Counted from the stretch's first letter, positions 7,939 through 16,697 are shown. The stretch: DNA of 45,542 nt from Actinomycetota bacterium (GCA_005885125.1 VAXU01000012.1:1-45542); one strand, 5' to 3'. Program-made: numbers and translations. Notes: a model not told the origin generated them from the sequence alone.

Positions 7939-9270
7939 GCGGCGGATCCCGAAGCGGCGGAGGCGGCGCTCGGCGCCGGGAATGATGCGGTTGAGCGCGT
8001 CCAGCAGATCGCCGGGCTGCGCGATCCCGTAGGCGTTCCGCGCTGCGTAGTGGTGCAGCGCGCAGTTGACACGGCGTGCCTGCCCGAGCGACGCCAGCGC
8101 GACGACGCCGCCGCCGTACACCTCGCGGAAGTAGGCGACCTGACGCGTGTTCCAGTAGGACATCGGCGAGCCGACGTGCTGGAACTCCGAGCTCGGCGAA
8201 GTTGCGATGCTCCCGGGGAGGCCGCTGCCGAGCTGCAACTGGCCCCACGTCGCGAGCGCTTCGTCGAGCCACGGATCGCGCGCCTGGTCGTTGCCGACGA
8301 GCGAGTAGAACCATTGATGCGCGGTCTCGTGGTCGACGATCACGCGCAGGATGGGGCTCGCGCCGATGAAGGTGAGTGTCGGATACTCGATGCCGACGCT
8401 GCGGAGGTCGGGCGGAACGACGACCGTATATGTCTTCCACGGATACGCCCCGTAGAGTCGCGACAGGCGTTCGAGCGCGCGAACCGCCATGCGCAGGACG
8501 TTGGGACCTTCGACTTGGGCCGACCGTGCGACGCCCACGACGACCGTGACGGGGCGCGGCGCGCGCGCGATCGCCGTGAAGACCGAGAAGCGTCCCACCG
8601 CAACCGCGACGTCCCGGACGCCGTGCGCATGCCAGTGGTCCGTCCCAACCCGCGTGCCGGACACGAGCGCTTCCATCCCTGACGGCCCATCGACGCGAAC
8701 GTCGAAATCGGAGGCGGGAGTCGTGGAGCTCTCCCCCAGGATCTTTGCCGGCGGATCGGTGACCCAGCCGCGTCGCGGATCCCACGCAAGGATTGGAAAG
8801 AAGGAACCGAGGCGAACGCCGGCGGCGAATCGCGACACGCGGTCGCGCGCGTCTAGGGGAACGCGCAGCCGCCACGGTAGGTGGACCGCGATCGTCTCGC
8901 CGGCCCGGAGCTGGACTCGCAGAACGAGCGTCGTCGGGTCAGGGCGGGCCGCGTGCAAGGTGTGGCCGCCCGCAGTCGCATCGCCGACGTCGAGGCGTGT
9001 GCCCTCCCGTTCCTGCAACGGCCCGTTGGGCCAGAGACGGAAGACGAGCCGTTGTGTCGGTCGGTTCGGCGTGAACCGCACCGTCAGGTCGCCGCTGACC
9101 TCCTTCAGATCGGAGTCGACGTGCACGTTGACCTCGTAGCGCGGCCGGTCGATGCGCGGCGGCGGCGAGGGTGGGACGGCCGGGCAGGCGAACACGACGG
9201 AATCGTGCCCGACCGTAGAATCGCGCGGTGGAACAGCGTGAGATCGGTCGCGCGGGCGTGCAGCTCTCAC
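7936..9270 (-). CDS. M1-family-like zinc metallopeptidase (true start probably inside, near 9200)
   Basis: VDHETAHQWFYSLVGNDQARDPWLDEALATWG (HExxH-18-E) with GIEYPTLTF upstream; N-terminal beta domain. Confidence 0.85.
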   Translation of the reverse strand: MRAARPRDRSHAVPPRDSTVGHDSVVFACPAVPPSPPPRIDRPRYEVNVHVDSDLKEVSGDLTVRFTPNRPTQRLVFRLWPNGPLQEREGTRLDVGDATAGGHTLHAARPDPTTLVLRVQLRAGETIAVHLPWRLRVPLDARDRVSRFAAGVRLGSFFPILAWDPRRGWVTDPPAKILGESSTTPASDFDVRVDGPSGMEALVSGTRVGTDHWHAHGVRDVAVAVGRFSVFTAIARAPRPVTVVVGVARSAQVEGPNVLRMAVRALERLSRLYGAYPWKTYTVVVPPDLRSVGIEYPTLTFIGASPILRVIVDHETAHQWFYSLVGNDQARDPWLDEALATWGQLQLGSGLPGSIATSPSSEFQHVGSPMSYWNTRQVAYFREVYGGGVVALASLGQARRVNCALHHYAARNAYGIAQPGDLLDALNRIIPGAERRLRRFGIRR

Positions 9271-10172
9271 GGGTCGTCCTCGGCTGCGGCAACTTCGGCG
9301 GGATCGGGTCGGCGCCCGAGCTGTTCGGCCAGGGCGAATCGGAGGAGCGGGCGTTCGCCGTCATGGACGCGGCCTGGGCGCTCGGTATCTCGGCGTTCGA
9401 CACGGCCGACGCGTACGGAGGCGGCCGCAGCGAGACGGCGATCGGCAGGTGGATGCGCTCGACGGGGAACCGTCCCACGCTCACGACGAAGACGTTCAAT
9501 CCGATGGACGCGGGCCAGGATCACGGTCTCGGGCGCGACCGCATCCTCCGGCAGATCGAGTCCAGTCTCGGTCGCCTGGGCGTCGACCGTGTCGACCTCT
9601 ACCTCGCGCACGCGTTCGATCCCGAGACGCCGCTCGCTGAGACGATCGCGACGTTCGAGGAGCTCGTCGAACGCGGGCTGACCCGGGCCTACGGTGTCAG
9701 CAACTTCGACGACGAACAGTTGCGCGCCGCTCTCGACGCTGGCCGCCCGGCGCTCGTGCAGAACTCCTATTCCCTGCTGGAACGTGGTGACGAGCGCGAC
9801 GTGCTGCCGTTGTGCGCCGGGCGCGGGATCGCGTACGAGGCCTTCAGCCCGCTTGCGGGCGGCTGGCTGACCGGAAAGTACCGCCGGGGCGAGGAGCCGC
9901 CGGCCGGGTCGCGGATGACCCAGCGCCCGGAACCGTACGAGCACCTTCGAGACGATCGAGTGTTCGATGCGCTGGAGGCGTTCGACGCTGCCGCCGCGCA
10001 GCGAGGAGTCGACAGCGCAGCACTCGCCCAGGCGTGGCTGCTCGCACAGCCGAACGTCACGGCCGTGATCGCCGGCCCGCGCCGGCCCGAGCATCTTCAC
10101 ACCGCGTCCGACGCGCTCGAGCTCGAGCTCGGGCGCGCGGAGGCCGACGAGCTCGCGGCGCTCTTCGGCTAG
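9228..10172 (+). CDS. Aldo/keto reductase
   Basis: LGCGNFGGIGS..FDTADAYGGGRSETAIGRWM..RVDLYLAHAFDP..AYGVSNFDDEQL. Confidence 0.9.
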   Translation: MEQREIGRAGVQLSRVVLGCGNFGGIGSAPELFGQGESEERAFAVMDAAWALGISAFDTADAYGGGRSETAIGRWMRSTGNRPTLTTKTFNPMDAGQDHGLGRDRILRQIESSLGRLGVDRVDLYLAHAFDPETPLAETIATFEELVERGLTRAYGVSNFDDEQLRAALDAGRPALVQNSYSLLERGDERDVLPLCAGRGIAYEAFSPLAGGWLTGKYRRGEEPPAGSRMTQRPEPYEHLRDDRVFDALEAFDAAAAQRGVDSAALAQAWLLAQPNVTAVIAGPRRPEHLHTASDALELELGRAEADELAALFG

Positions 10173-10214
10173 AGGCGTTGGTCATGAATTCGATCGGTTC
10201 GACCGGTCGTTTCA

Positions 10215-10272
10215 GACGGACGCGCGGGCAAAGCTCACGTGTCCTGACGGCGGCGCCGCAAGCGGCGCCTAG
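10215..10272. repeat. Diverged single copy of the 7596-7938 repeat's dual-hairpin part
   Basis: gacggacgcgcgggcaaagctcacgtgtcctgacggcggcgccgcaagcggcgcctag vs gacggacgcgcgggccaagcccgcacgtcctctaggtcggcgtcgcaagcgacgcctcag. Confidence 0.8.
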
Positions 10273-10880
10273 GGCGAAAGGCGCTCGATCGTCCAGCCGC
10301 TGCCGTCGCGACGGTACCGAAGGCGGTCGTGGAGGCGGTCCTCGCGGTGCTGCCAGAACTCGTAGGTGTCCGGGAGGAGGCGGAAACCGCCCCACTCCGC
10401 CGGCAGCGGCACCTCTTCGGTTTCGTGTTGCGACTCGAGCTCGGCGAAGCGCGCTTCGAGCTCGTCACGGCCTTTGAGCGTGCTGGACTGCCGAGATGCG
10501 AGAGCAGCGATCTGGCTCGCGCGAGGCCGCGAGTGGAAGTAGCGCTTGCTCTCCGCGGCCGACGTGCGCTCGACGACTCCCTCGATCCGCACTTGCCGGC
10601 CGAGCGGGTCCCAATAGAAGAGCAGCGCGGCGCGCGGGTTCGACGCGAGCTCGACGCCCTTTCGGCTGCCGTAGCCGCTGAAGAAAACGAAGCCGCCCTC
10701 GTCGAAGCTCTTGAGAAGGACCATCCGCACGGAAGGCACAGCGTCCTCGCTCGCGGTTGCGACCGCCATCGCCTCCGGCGCGCGCACGACGCCTGCCGCC
10801 TCGCGGAACCATGCCTCGAACTGCCGCAGCGGGTCGGGATCGAGGTCGCTCTCGAGCAGCGGCCGCGCGCGTTCGTCCAC
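10269..10880 (-). CDS. pdxH: Pyridoxamine 5'-phosphate oxidase
   Basis: DPLRQFEAWFREA, AVATASEDAVPSVRMVLLKSFDEGGFVFFSGYGSRKGVELASNPRAALLFYW, C-terminal EFWQHREDRLHDRLRYRR. Confidence 0.93.
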   Translation of the reverse strand: MDERARPLLESDLDPDPLRQFEAWFREAAGVVRAPEAMAVATASEDAVPSVRMVLLKSFDEGGFVFFSGYGSRKGVELASNPRAALLFYWDPLGRQVRIEGVVERTSAAESKRYFHSRPRASQIAALASRQSSTLKGRDELEARFAELESQHETEEVPLPAEWGGFRLLPDTYEFWQHREDRLHDRLRYRRDGSGWTIERLSP

Positions 10881-10895
10881 GGGAAGGAGCCTACT

Positions 10896-11705
10896 GTGGT
10901 CGCGCGGAAGTCTTCTCCGGTGCGCCGGCTCCTCCCGATCCTCCTCGTCGCCGTGCTCGCCGCGGGTTGCGGGAAGTCGTCGTCGCACAAGGCGTCGCCG
11001 CCGACGTCGACCGGCTCGACGGTGTCGACGACGACGACGGAGTCCGTTCCCCGCGTCACGACGACGTTCGTGCGCGTGTACTTCCTGCGCGGCGGCAAAG
11101 TCGCCCCGGTCGGGCGCGAGGTGCCTGACACGAGAGCGGTTGCGTTCGCGGCGTTGGAGCAGCTCTTCGGGGGACCGAGCTCGGTGGATCGGGCGGACGG
11201 GCTCACGTCCGGGGTGCCTGCGAACGCGTCGCCGGCTGCGGTCACGCTCGTCGGCGGCGTCGCGGTCGTCGACCTGCCGCAGCTGTCGCGCGCCGGCCTT
11301 GCGCAGGTCGTCTACACGCTGACGCAGTTCTCGTCGGTTCGAGGCGTGCGGACTGCGCGGTCGATCGGCGACACGAAGCCGCTCACGCGCGCGGACTTCG
11401 AGGATGTCACGCCCCAGATCCTGGTCGAAAGCCCGTTGCCGCACGAGCCGGTGGCGAGCCCGCTGCACGTTCGCGGCACCGCGAACACCTTCGAGGCGAC
11501 CTTCGACGTTCAGCTGTTCGATTCGGCGGGCCGGAAGCTGTTGCAGAGGTTCGTCACGGCGACGTCGGGCTCAGGCACGCGCGGAACCTATGACGTGACG
11601 CTGACCTTCCCGGACACGGTGGAGCCGCGCTGGCTCGAGGTGTTCGAGCCGTCCGCCGAGAACGGCCAGCCGCTGCATCGAGTCCGGATCCCGCTCAACG
11701 GCTAA
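10896..11705 (+). CDS. GerMN-domain lipoprotein with Gmad2-like C-terminal domain
   Basis: Lipobox LAAGC; TFVRVYFLRGGKVAPVGREV..AALEQLFGGP (GerMN); SPLPHEPVASPLHVRGTANTFEATFDVQLFDSAGR (Gmad2-like). Confidence 0.8.
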   Translation: MVARKSSPVRRLLPILLVAVLAAGCGKSSSHKASPPTSTGSTVSTTTTESVPRVTTTFVRVYFLRGGKVAPVGREVPDTRAVAFAALEQLFGGPSSVDRADGLTSGVPANASPAAVTLVGGVAVVDLPQLSRAGLAQVVYTLTQFSSVRGVRTARSIGDTKPLTRADFEDVTPQILVESPLPHEPVASPLHVRGTANTFEATFDVQLFDSAGRKLLQRFVTATSGSGTRGTYDVTLTFPDTVEPRWLEVFEPSAENGQPLHRVRIPLNG

Positions 11706-11720
11706 AACGGGCATGTCCCA

Positions 11721-11813
11721 GGGACTGTCCCTCCCCAGGGACTGTCCCGCATAGGACTGTCCCTCCCCAGGGACTGTCCCGCATAGGGACTGTCCCCCCG
11801 AGGGGACTGTCCC
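11721..11813. repeat. Array of six GGGACTGTCCC palindromes (one missing its first G) in a convergent intergenic region
   Basis: Copies at 11721, 11738, ~11753, 11770, 11786, 11803; higher-order ~32-33 bp unit GGGACTGTCCCTCCCCAGGGACTGTCCCGCATA. Confidence 0.95.
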
Positions 11814-11822
11814 TGACCTGAC

Positions 11823-12482
11823 TCAACGGAACAGGTCTCGGTCGGCCGGCATGGCGAGGTCGCGCGCTCGCGCGTCACCGCGCAGGCGCAGTCCGCGCAC
11901 GACGGCGCCCGGGACGCCCTCGACCTTCCCCATCACGAGCTCCGCCGCCCCGGCGATCTCGTCGGCGACGGCGATCATCGTCGCGTGGAGCTCGTAGCCG
12001 ACGGGGTCGTGCTTTCCGCGCAGGTCGAGGACGACCGGGAGCCCGGCTGCGCCGATCGCGACGTCCGTCGTCCCCTGCCGCCACGGGCGGCCGAACGAGT
12101 CCGTGACGAGAACACCGACCGTGCGGCCGGTGAGCTCCTGCACGCGCTCGCGGATGCGCGCCGCCGATGCGTCCGGATCCTCCGGCAGGAGCACGAGCAT
12201 GCCCGGCTCGGGAGCATTCGACGTATCCACTCCGGCCGAGGCGCAGATGAAGCCGTGGCGCGTCTCGGCGATCACGAGCGGGGGCCGCACGCGGACGACG
12301 CGGGCCGCCTCGCGCAGGATCACCTCGATCCGACGCGGGTCCTCGTTACCTGCGACCTCGCGCGCACGGTCGGACGGATCGACGTCCGCGAGCCGGACCA
12401 CGCGTCCCTCGGACTTGGAGACGATCTTCTGCGCCAGCACGACGACGTCCCCGTCCTCGAGGCCGACCGCCTCGGCGACGAG
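11823..12482 (-). CDS. cofE: Coenzyme F420:L-glutamate ligase, apparently N-terminally truncated
   Basis: LVAEAVGLEDGDVVVLAQKIVSKSEGR...TDSFGRPWRQGTTDVAIGAAGLPVV..RGKHDPVGYELHATMIAVADEIAGAAELVMGK. Homology-like frame begins right after an in-frame TGA (12485-12483); no normal start codon. Confidence 0.8.
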   Translation of the reverse strand, partial: LVAEAVGLEDGDVVVLAQKIVSKSEGRVVRLADVDPSDRAREVAGNEDPRRIEVILREAARVVRVRPPLVIAETRHGFICASAGVDTSNAPEPGMLVLLPEDPDASAARIRERVQELTGRTVGVLVTDSFGRPWRQGTTDVAIGAAGLPVVLDLRGKHDPVGYELHATMIAVADEIAGAAELVMGKVEGVPGAVVRGLRLRGDARARDLAMPADRDLFR

Positions 12483-13051
12483 TCACGTGGACGATCACCG
12501 CCGTCATGCCCTCCAAGGCGCGGGCATTCGGCAACGGCCCGGCGTCGATTGCGCGACCGCTCACGAGGTGCTGGCCGAGCTCGAGCACGAGCTGCTTGGA
12601 GTCGGCGTCGTCGCCGCAGACGAGAACGTCCTCGTCGAGCAGGCCGGACTGGGCGAGCTGCGCCGCCGGCAGCGCCTGGAAGCCCGAGACGACCGGCCCG
12701 GCGACGATTGCGGCGACGTCCTCGGCGATCGAGCCGGCGTCACGCGCGGGAAACACGCCGTGCTTTTCAAACCGGAGCTCGCTGGCGACGCAGAGCACAG
12801 GCGCCGCGCCGATGACCGGCGCGAGGTCGCGTGCGGTGTCGATCGCAGCGCTGGATTGGACGGCGAGGACGACGAGGTCCGCATCGCGCACCGCCTCCTC
12901 GTTCGTCGCGCCCGAGACCCCGAGCACCGCAGCCCGCTCTTGCGCACGCGCCGCGTCGCGCGAGCCGATCGTGATCTCGACTCCGGCCTCGCGCCACCGG
13001 GCGGCGAGGCCGCGGCCGAAGGCACCTGTGCCGCCGACGATTGCGACCTTC
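12482..13051 (-). CDS. npdG: NADPH:F420 oxidoreductase-like protein (NpdG/FNO family), C-terminus apparently lost
   Basis: VKVAIVGGTGAFGRGLAARWREAGVEITIGSRD ... SGFQALPAAQL ... ALEGMTAVIVHV, then the frame runs into Arg-rich out-of-frame sequence to 12346. Confidence 0.8.
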
Positions 13052-13982
13052 ACGCGACCGCCATCGCGTCGAGTACAGCCTCGACGAGCCTCCGCCGCGC
13101 GTCCGCGTCCGACATCAACGTCCGCGTCACCACCGGCCGCACGCCGAGCCCCGCGACCGCTTCGACATGCTCCGCATCCGCCTCGTCGAACACGAGCGCA
13201 TCGATCAATCCCGCGTAACACTGCGTTACGTGCGCCGGGGACGTGCCTCCCTCGAGGCGCTGGAGCATGTCGGCCGCCGGCCCTTTCACCGCACGGCCGC
13301 CGATCAACGGACTGACGGCGACACACGGCACACGCCGCCGTTCGAGTGCTCGGCGGATCCGCTCCACCGCCAGGATCGGGCCGATCGACACGTAGGGATT
13401 GCTGGGCGCGATCAGGATCGCGTCCGCCTCGTGCAGCGCGTCCAGCACGCCGGGTGCGGGTCGCGCATCTGCCGCACCCTCGAACCGCACGCGGTCGACG
13501 GGATCCCGGTGAGAACGCGCAACGAACCACTGCTGGAACGAGTACCCGCCGTTCGGGGTCTCGAGCCACGTGCGCAGCGGCTCATCCGATGCCGGCAGGA
13601 TCGTCGACTCCAGGCCGACGGCCGCGGTCAGACGTGCTGTGACTCGCGACAACGGCTCGCCGGCGCGGAGCCGCTGCGTGCGCACCAGATGCAAGCCGAG
13701 GTCACGGTCGCCGAGCTTGAACCACGACTCGCCGCCGAACTCGTCCGCGGCGGCGAGCGCGTTCCAGGACTCCTCCGCCCGTCCCCAACCGCGCTCCTCG
13801 TCGGCAAGTCCCGCCAGCGCATAGAGGACACTGTCGAGGTCGGGCGAGACGTAGAGGCCGAGCACCTCGAGGTCGTCGCCGACGTTGACGATCGCCGTCA
13901 CGCTCGCAGGATCGACCGCCTCGACGACGCCGCGCAGAAAGCGGGCGCCCCCGACGCCGCCCGTGAGCACAGCAACCCTCAC
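13050..13982 (-). CDS. cofD: 2-phospho-L-lactate transferase
   Basis: VRVAVLTGGVGGARFLRGV..IVNVGDD..LGLYVSPDLDSVLYALAGLADEERGWG..SNPYVSIGPIL..SPLIGGRAVKGPAADML. Confidence 0.95.
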   Translation of the reverse strand: MRVAVLTGGVGGARFLRGVVEAVDPASVTAIVNVGDDLEVLGLYVSPDLDSVLYALAGLADEERGWGRAEESWNALAAADEFGGESWFKLGDRDLGLHLVRTQRLRAGEPLSRVTARLTAAVGLESTILPASDEPLRTWLETPNGGYSFQQWFVARSHRDPVDRVRFEGAADARPAPGVLDALHEADAILIAPSNPYVSIGPILAVERIRRALERRRVPCVAVSPLIGGRAVKGPAADMLQRLEGGTSPAHVTQCYAGLIDALVFDEADAEHVEAVAGLGVRPVVTRTLMSDADARRRLVEAVLDAMAVA

Positions 13983-14476
13983 GCGCGCGCCGGCTCGTTG
14001 AGGTAACCGCGCGTGAACCTCCCGACGCGGTCGCGCACGCGCTCGAGATCCTCCCACGTGTCGACATCGTCGCGCATGCCGGGCAGCGCGAGCCGAGCAG
14101 CGCGGAGATGGTCGCCGAATCGCTGCGCACTGCCCGGACCGTAGAACGGCTGGAAATCACCGGCGTCCCCGAGGGCGAGGGCGTTCGTCGTCCCATCGCG
14201 CGCGGCGACAAGCGCCGGCGCCGAGCTCGTCAAATCCTCGATCTCCGTGCTCGTCACGCACGGAATGTCGCCGTTGAGGATGGTCACCGGGCCGCGAAGC
14301 GGCTTGAGCGCCGCCGCGACCGCTTCGTTCTGGCCGCCCGGCGCGTCGACGATCAAAGCTTCCTCGCCGAGCGCGTTCACCGCCGCGGCAACGTCCCTCA
14401 TCATCTGCCGGGCAAGCTCCGTATCTCCGAGCCGAGTCTTGCCCCGGAGGCGGAAGAGAATCAGGAAGGTCGCCAC
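13979..14476 (-). CDS. cofC: 2-phospho-L-lactate guanylyltransferase (short)
   Basis: Position in F420 operon; LRGKTRLG, GPVTILNGDIPCVT, DGTTNALAL, FYGPGSAQRF, LRDDVDT-like motifs. Confidence 0.75.
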   Translation of the reverse strand: MATFLILFRLRGKTRLGDTELARQMMRDVAAAVNALGEEALIVDAPGGQNEAVAAALKPLRGPVTILNGDIPCVTSTEIEDLTSSAPALVAARDGTTNALALGDAGDFQPFYGPGSAQRFGDHLRAARLALPGMRDDVDTWEDLERVRDRVGRFTRGYLNEPARA

Positions 14477-14496
14477 GCGGCAAGACTAACGAGACG

Positions 14497-16122
14497 ATGC
14501 CCAGCTCCCTCGACAACGCGACGATCGCGGAACGCCTGGAGGCGTTCGCCGGGCTCCTCGACCTTTCAGGCTCGAGCTTCTACACGTCGCGCGCCTACCG
14601 GCGGGCGGCCGAGACGATCCGCGAGACGAAGGCGCCGGTTGCCGAGCTCGTTCGCGCGAGGCGAGTGCAGGAGTTGCGCGGGATCGGGTCGGGGATCGCG
14701 GCGCGTCTGCAGGAGCTCGTGGAGACGGGTCGCATCGCGGAGCTCGACGAGCTCGAGCGTGACGTGCAGCCGGAGCTCGTCGGCCTCGGTCGCTTTCTCG
14801 GGATCGCCCCGAAGCGGATGGTCGAGATCGGCAGAGCGCTCGGCGTCCGCACTGCCGACGAGTTTCGCGAGGCGGCGCGCTCCGGCCGGCTACAGAGCGT
14901 TTCGGGCATCGGGCCGCAGACAGAGAAGCGAGTGCTCGCCGCGCTCGACCGCGAGCGCGGGGCGGAGAAGCACGGACTGACGTTGAACCGGGCGCGGGCC
15001 CTGCTCGAGGAGATCGCGGGGGCGCTCGAAGGCGAGCCCGCAGGCGATCCACGCCGCTGGGCGGACGTGTCGTTCGACCTTGCCGTCGTCTGCTCGGCGG
15101 CTCGGCCGAAACAGGTGCTCGACGCATTCGAGCGGCTGCCGTCGATCGTCTCCGTCGTCGAGCGTGAGGCTCGGCGCGCGCTCGGCGTGACCGTCGAGGG
15201 CGTCCCGGTCGAGCTCGTCGTCGCCGAGCCGTCGCGGTTCGGAACCGAGCTCGTGCGCGCGACGGGCGCACGGCCGTATGTCGAAGCGCTCGAGCCGCTG
15301 CCGGATGCACGTGACGAGGCGGGCGTGTACGCGGCGCTCGGAATTCCCTGGTGTCCGCCCGAGCTGCGCGAGCAGCCGTTCCGGGGCGAGCCGCCGTCGC
15401 TCGTCGAGCTCAGTGACATCAAAGGCGACCTGCACTGCCACACGACGTGGTCGGACGGGAAGGCCTCGGTGCTCGAGATGGGAACGGCTGCGCGGGATCT
15501 CGGGTACGAGTACGTCGCGATCTGCGACCACACGCAGAACGTGCGCGTCGTCCCGGGGCTGGACGCGGACGATCTGCGCCGTCAGGCGGAGGAGATCGCA
15601 GCGGCGAATGAGCGGCTGGCGCCGTTTCGCATCCTGCGCGGAACGGAGGTCGACATCCGCGGAGACGGCGCGCTCGATCTTCCCGACGACATCCTCGGGG
15701 AGCTCGACTGGGTGCAGCTGAGCCTGCACGCGGGGCAGCGCGAGCGCGGCGACCTGCTGACGAAGAAAGTGACGGAGGCGATGCGCCATCCCGCCGTGTC
15801 GTGCCTCTCGCATCCGAAGGGCCGGATGATCAACCGCCGTCCGCCGAACGCCCTCGATCTCGAACGCGTCTTCGAGGTCGCGCTCGAGACGGGTGTCGCG
15901 CTGGAGACGAACGGGTTGCCCGACCGCCTGGATCTCTCCGGAACGGAGGTGCGGCTCGCCATCGATGCCGGCGTACCGATCTGCGCGTCGACGGATGCGC
16001 ATTCGGTGGGCGGCCTCGCGAACATGCGCCTGTGTGTCGCGACCGCGCGCCGCGGCTGGGCAAGCGCGGCGAACGTCGTCAACACGCGTTCGCTGGCCGA
16101 GCTGCCGCTACGCGTCAGCTAG
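14497..16122 (+). CDS. polX: DNA polymerase X family protein with C-terminal PHP domain; polymerase catalytic residues appear degenerate
   Basis: HhH-rich N-terminus (LRGIGSGIAARLQEL, VSGIGPQTEKRVLAAL), PHP motifs GDLHCHTTWSDG, ICDHTQN, GTEVDI, SLHAG, LSHPKG, STDAH. Confidence 0.88.
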   Translation: MPSSLDNATIAERLEAFAGLLDLSGSSFYTSRAYRRAAETIRETKAPVAELVRARRVQELRGIGSGIAARLQELVETGRIAELDELERDVQPELVGLGRFLGIAPKRMVEIGRALGVRTADEFREAARSGRLQSVSGIGPQTEKRVLAALDRERGAEKHGLTLNRARALLEEIAGALEGEPAGDPRRWADVSFDLAVVCSAARPKQVLDAFERLPSIVSVVEREARRALGVTVEGVPVELVVAEPSRFGTELVRATGARPYVEALEPLPDARDEAGVYAALGIPWCPPELREQPFRGEPPSLVELSDIKGDLHCHTTWSDGKASVLEMGTAARDLGYEYVAICDHTQNVRVVPGLDADDLRRQAEEIAAANERLAPFRILRGTEVDIRGDGALDLPDDILGELDWVQLSLHAGQRERGDLLTKKVTEAMRHPAVSCLSHPKGRMINRRPPNALDLERVFEVALETGVALETNGLPDRLDLSGTEVRLAIDAGVPICASTDAHSVGGLANMRLCVATARRGWASAANVVNTRSLAELPLRVS

Positions 16123-16688
16123 CGGGTGCAGAACGGAGAGCCGCGCCAGGGTCGCACGGTGCCGCCGTACAGCTTCACTGCGCCCCGTACGTCGTCGGCC
16201 TGGAGCAGCCTGCACGTCCACGTTCCCGTCGGCGGCGCGGGGCACAACGTCGTGTGATCGTCGGCGACCGAGGGATTCATCGTCGCGCAGACACCCGTCT
16301 CGTGATCGAGGCCGAGCACGTGCCCGAGCTCGTGCGCAACGATCAGCGCCATCTCGTAGCGGTCGTGGCCCGTCTGGATGCCGACCTGCGCGCTCATGAT
16401 CCGCCCGCCGAGACGCTGCACGAGCGCGTCACCGGCGGGACGCTTGTACCAGCGGATCCCGATCAGGACCTTCGCACGGGCGCGCGACGACTTGACGAAC
16501 TGGACCCGCGCGCCGCTCGTGTTCCAGGCGTAGGCCGCCGTGTCCACCGACCACGCGTAGGCCGGTGTCTCCGTGTAGTACGTGATCGTGCGCGTCTGCC
16601 ACTTGGCGCCCTCGAGGCGGTAGGCGCCCGCAGGTCGCGGGCCGAGCACAGTAAGGAGGACCGCAGTCAGGACGAGCACGCGCCGCAT
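16119..16688 (-). CDS. Secreted matrixin-like zinc metalloprotease
   Basis: Signal peptide; HELGHVLGLDHE zinc motif; downstream CATMNPS Met-turn-like motif. Confidence 0.85.
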   Translation of the reverse strand: MRRVLVLTAVLLTVLGPRPAGAYRLEGAKWQTRTITYYTETPAYAWSVDTAAYAWNTSGARVQFVKSSRARAKVLIGIRWYKRPAGDALVQRLGGRIMSAQVGIQTGHDRYEMALIVAHELGHVLGLDHETGVCATMNPSVADDHTTLCPAPPTGTWTCRLLQADDVRGAVKLYGGTVRPWRGSPFCTR

Positions 16689-16697
16689 CGATCACGG

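Noticed and set aside
7600-7940. Possible CRISPR array
   Set aside because: Units are directly adjacent ~113-bp copies without unique spacers and no cas genes nearby.
11721-11813. Possible CRISPR or phage att array
   Set aside because: 11-bp palindromes with very short, mostly identical spacers; no cas, integrase or tRNA.
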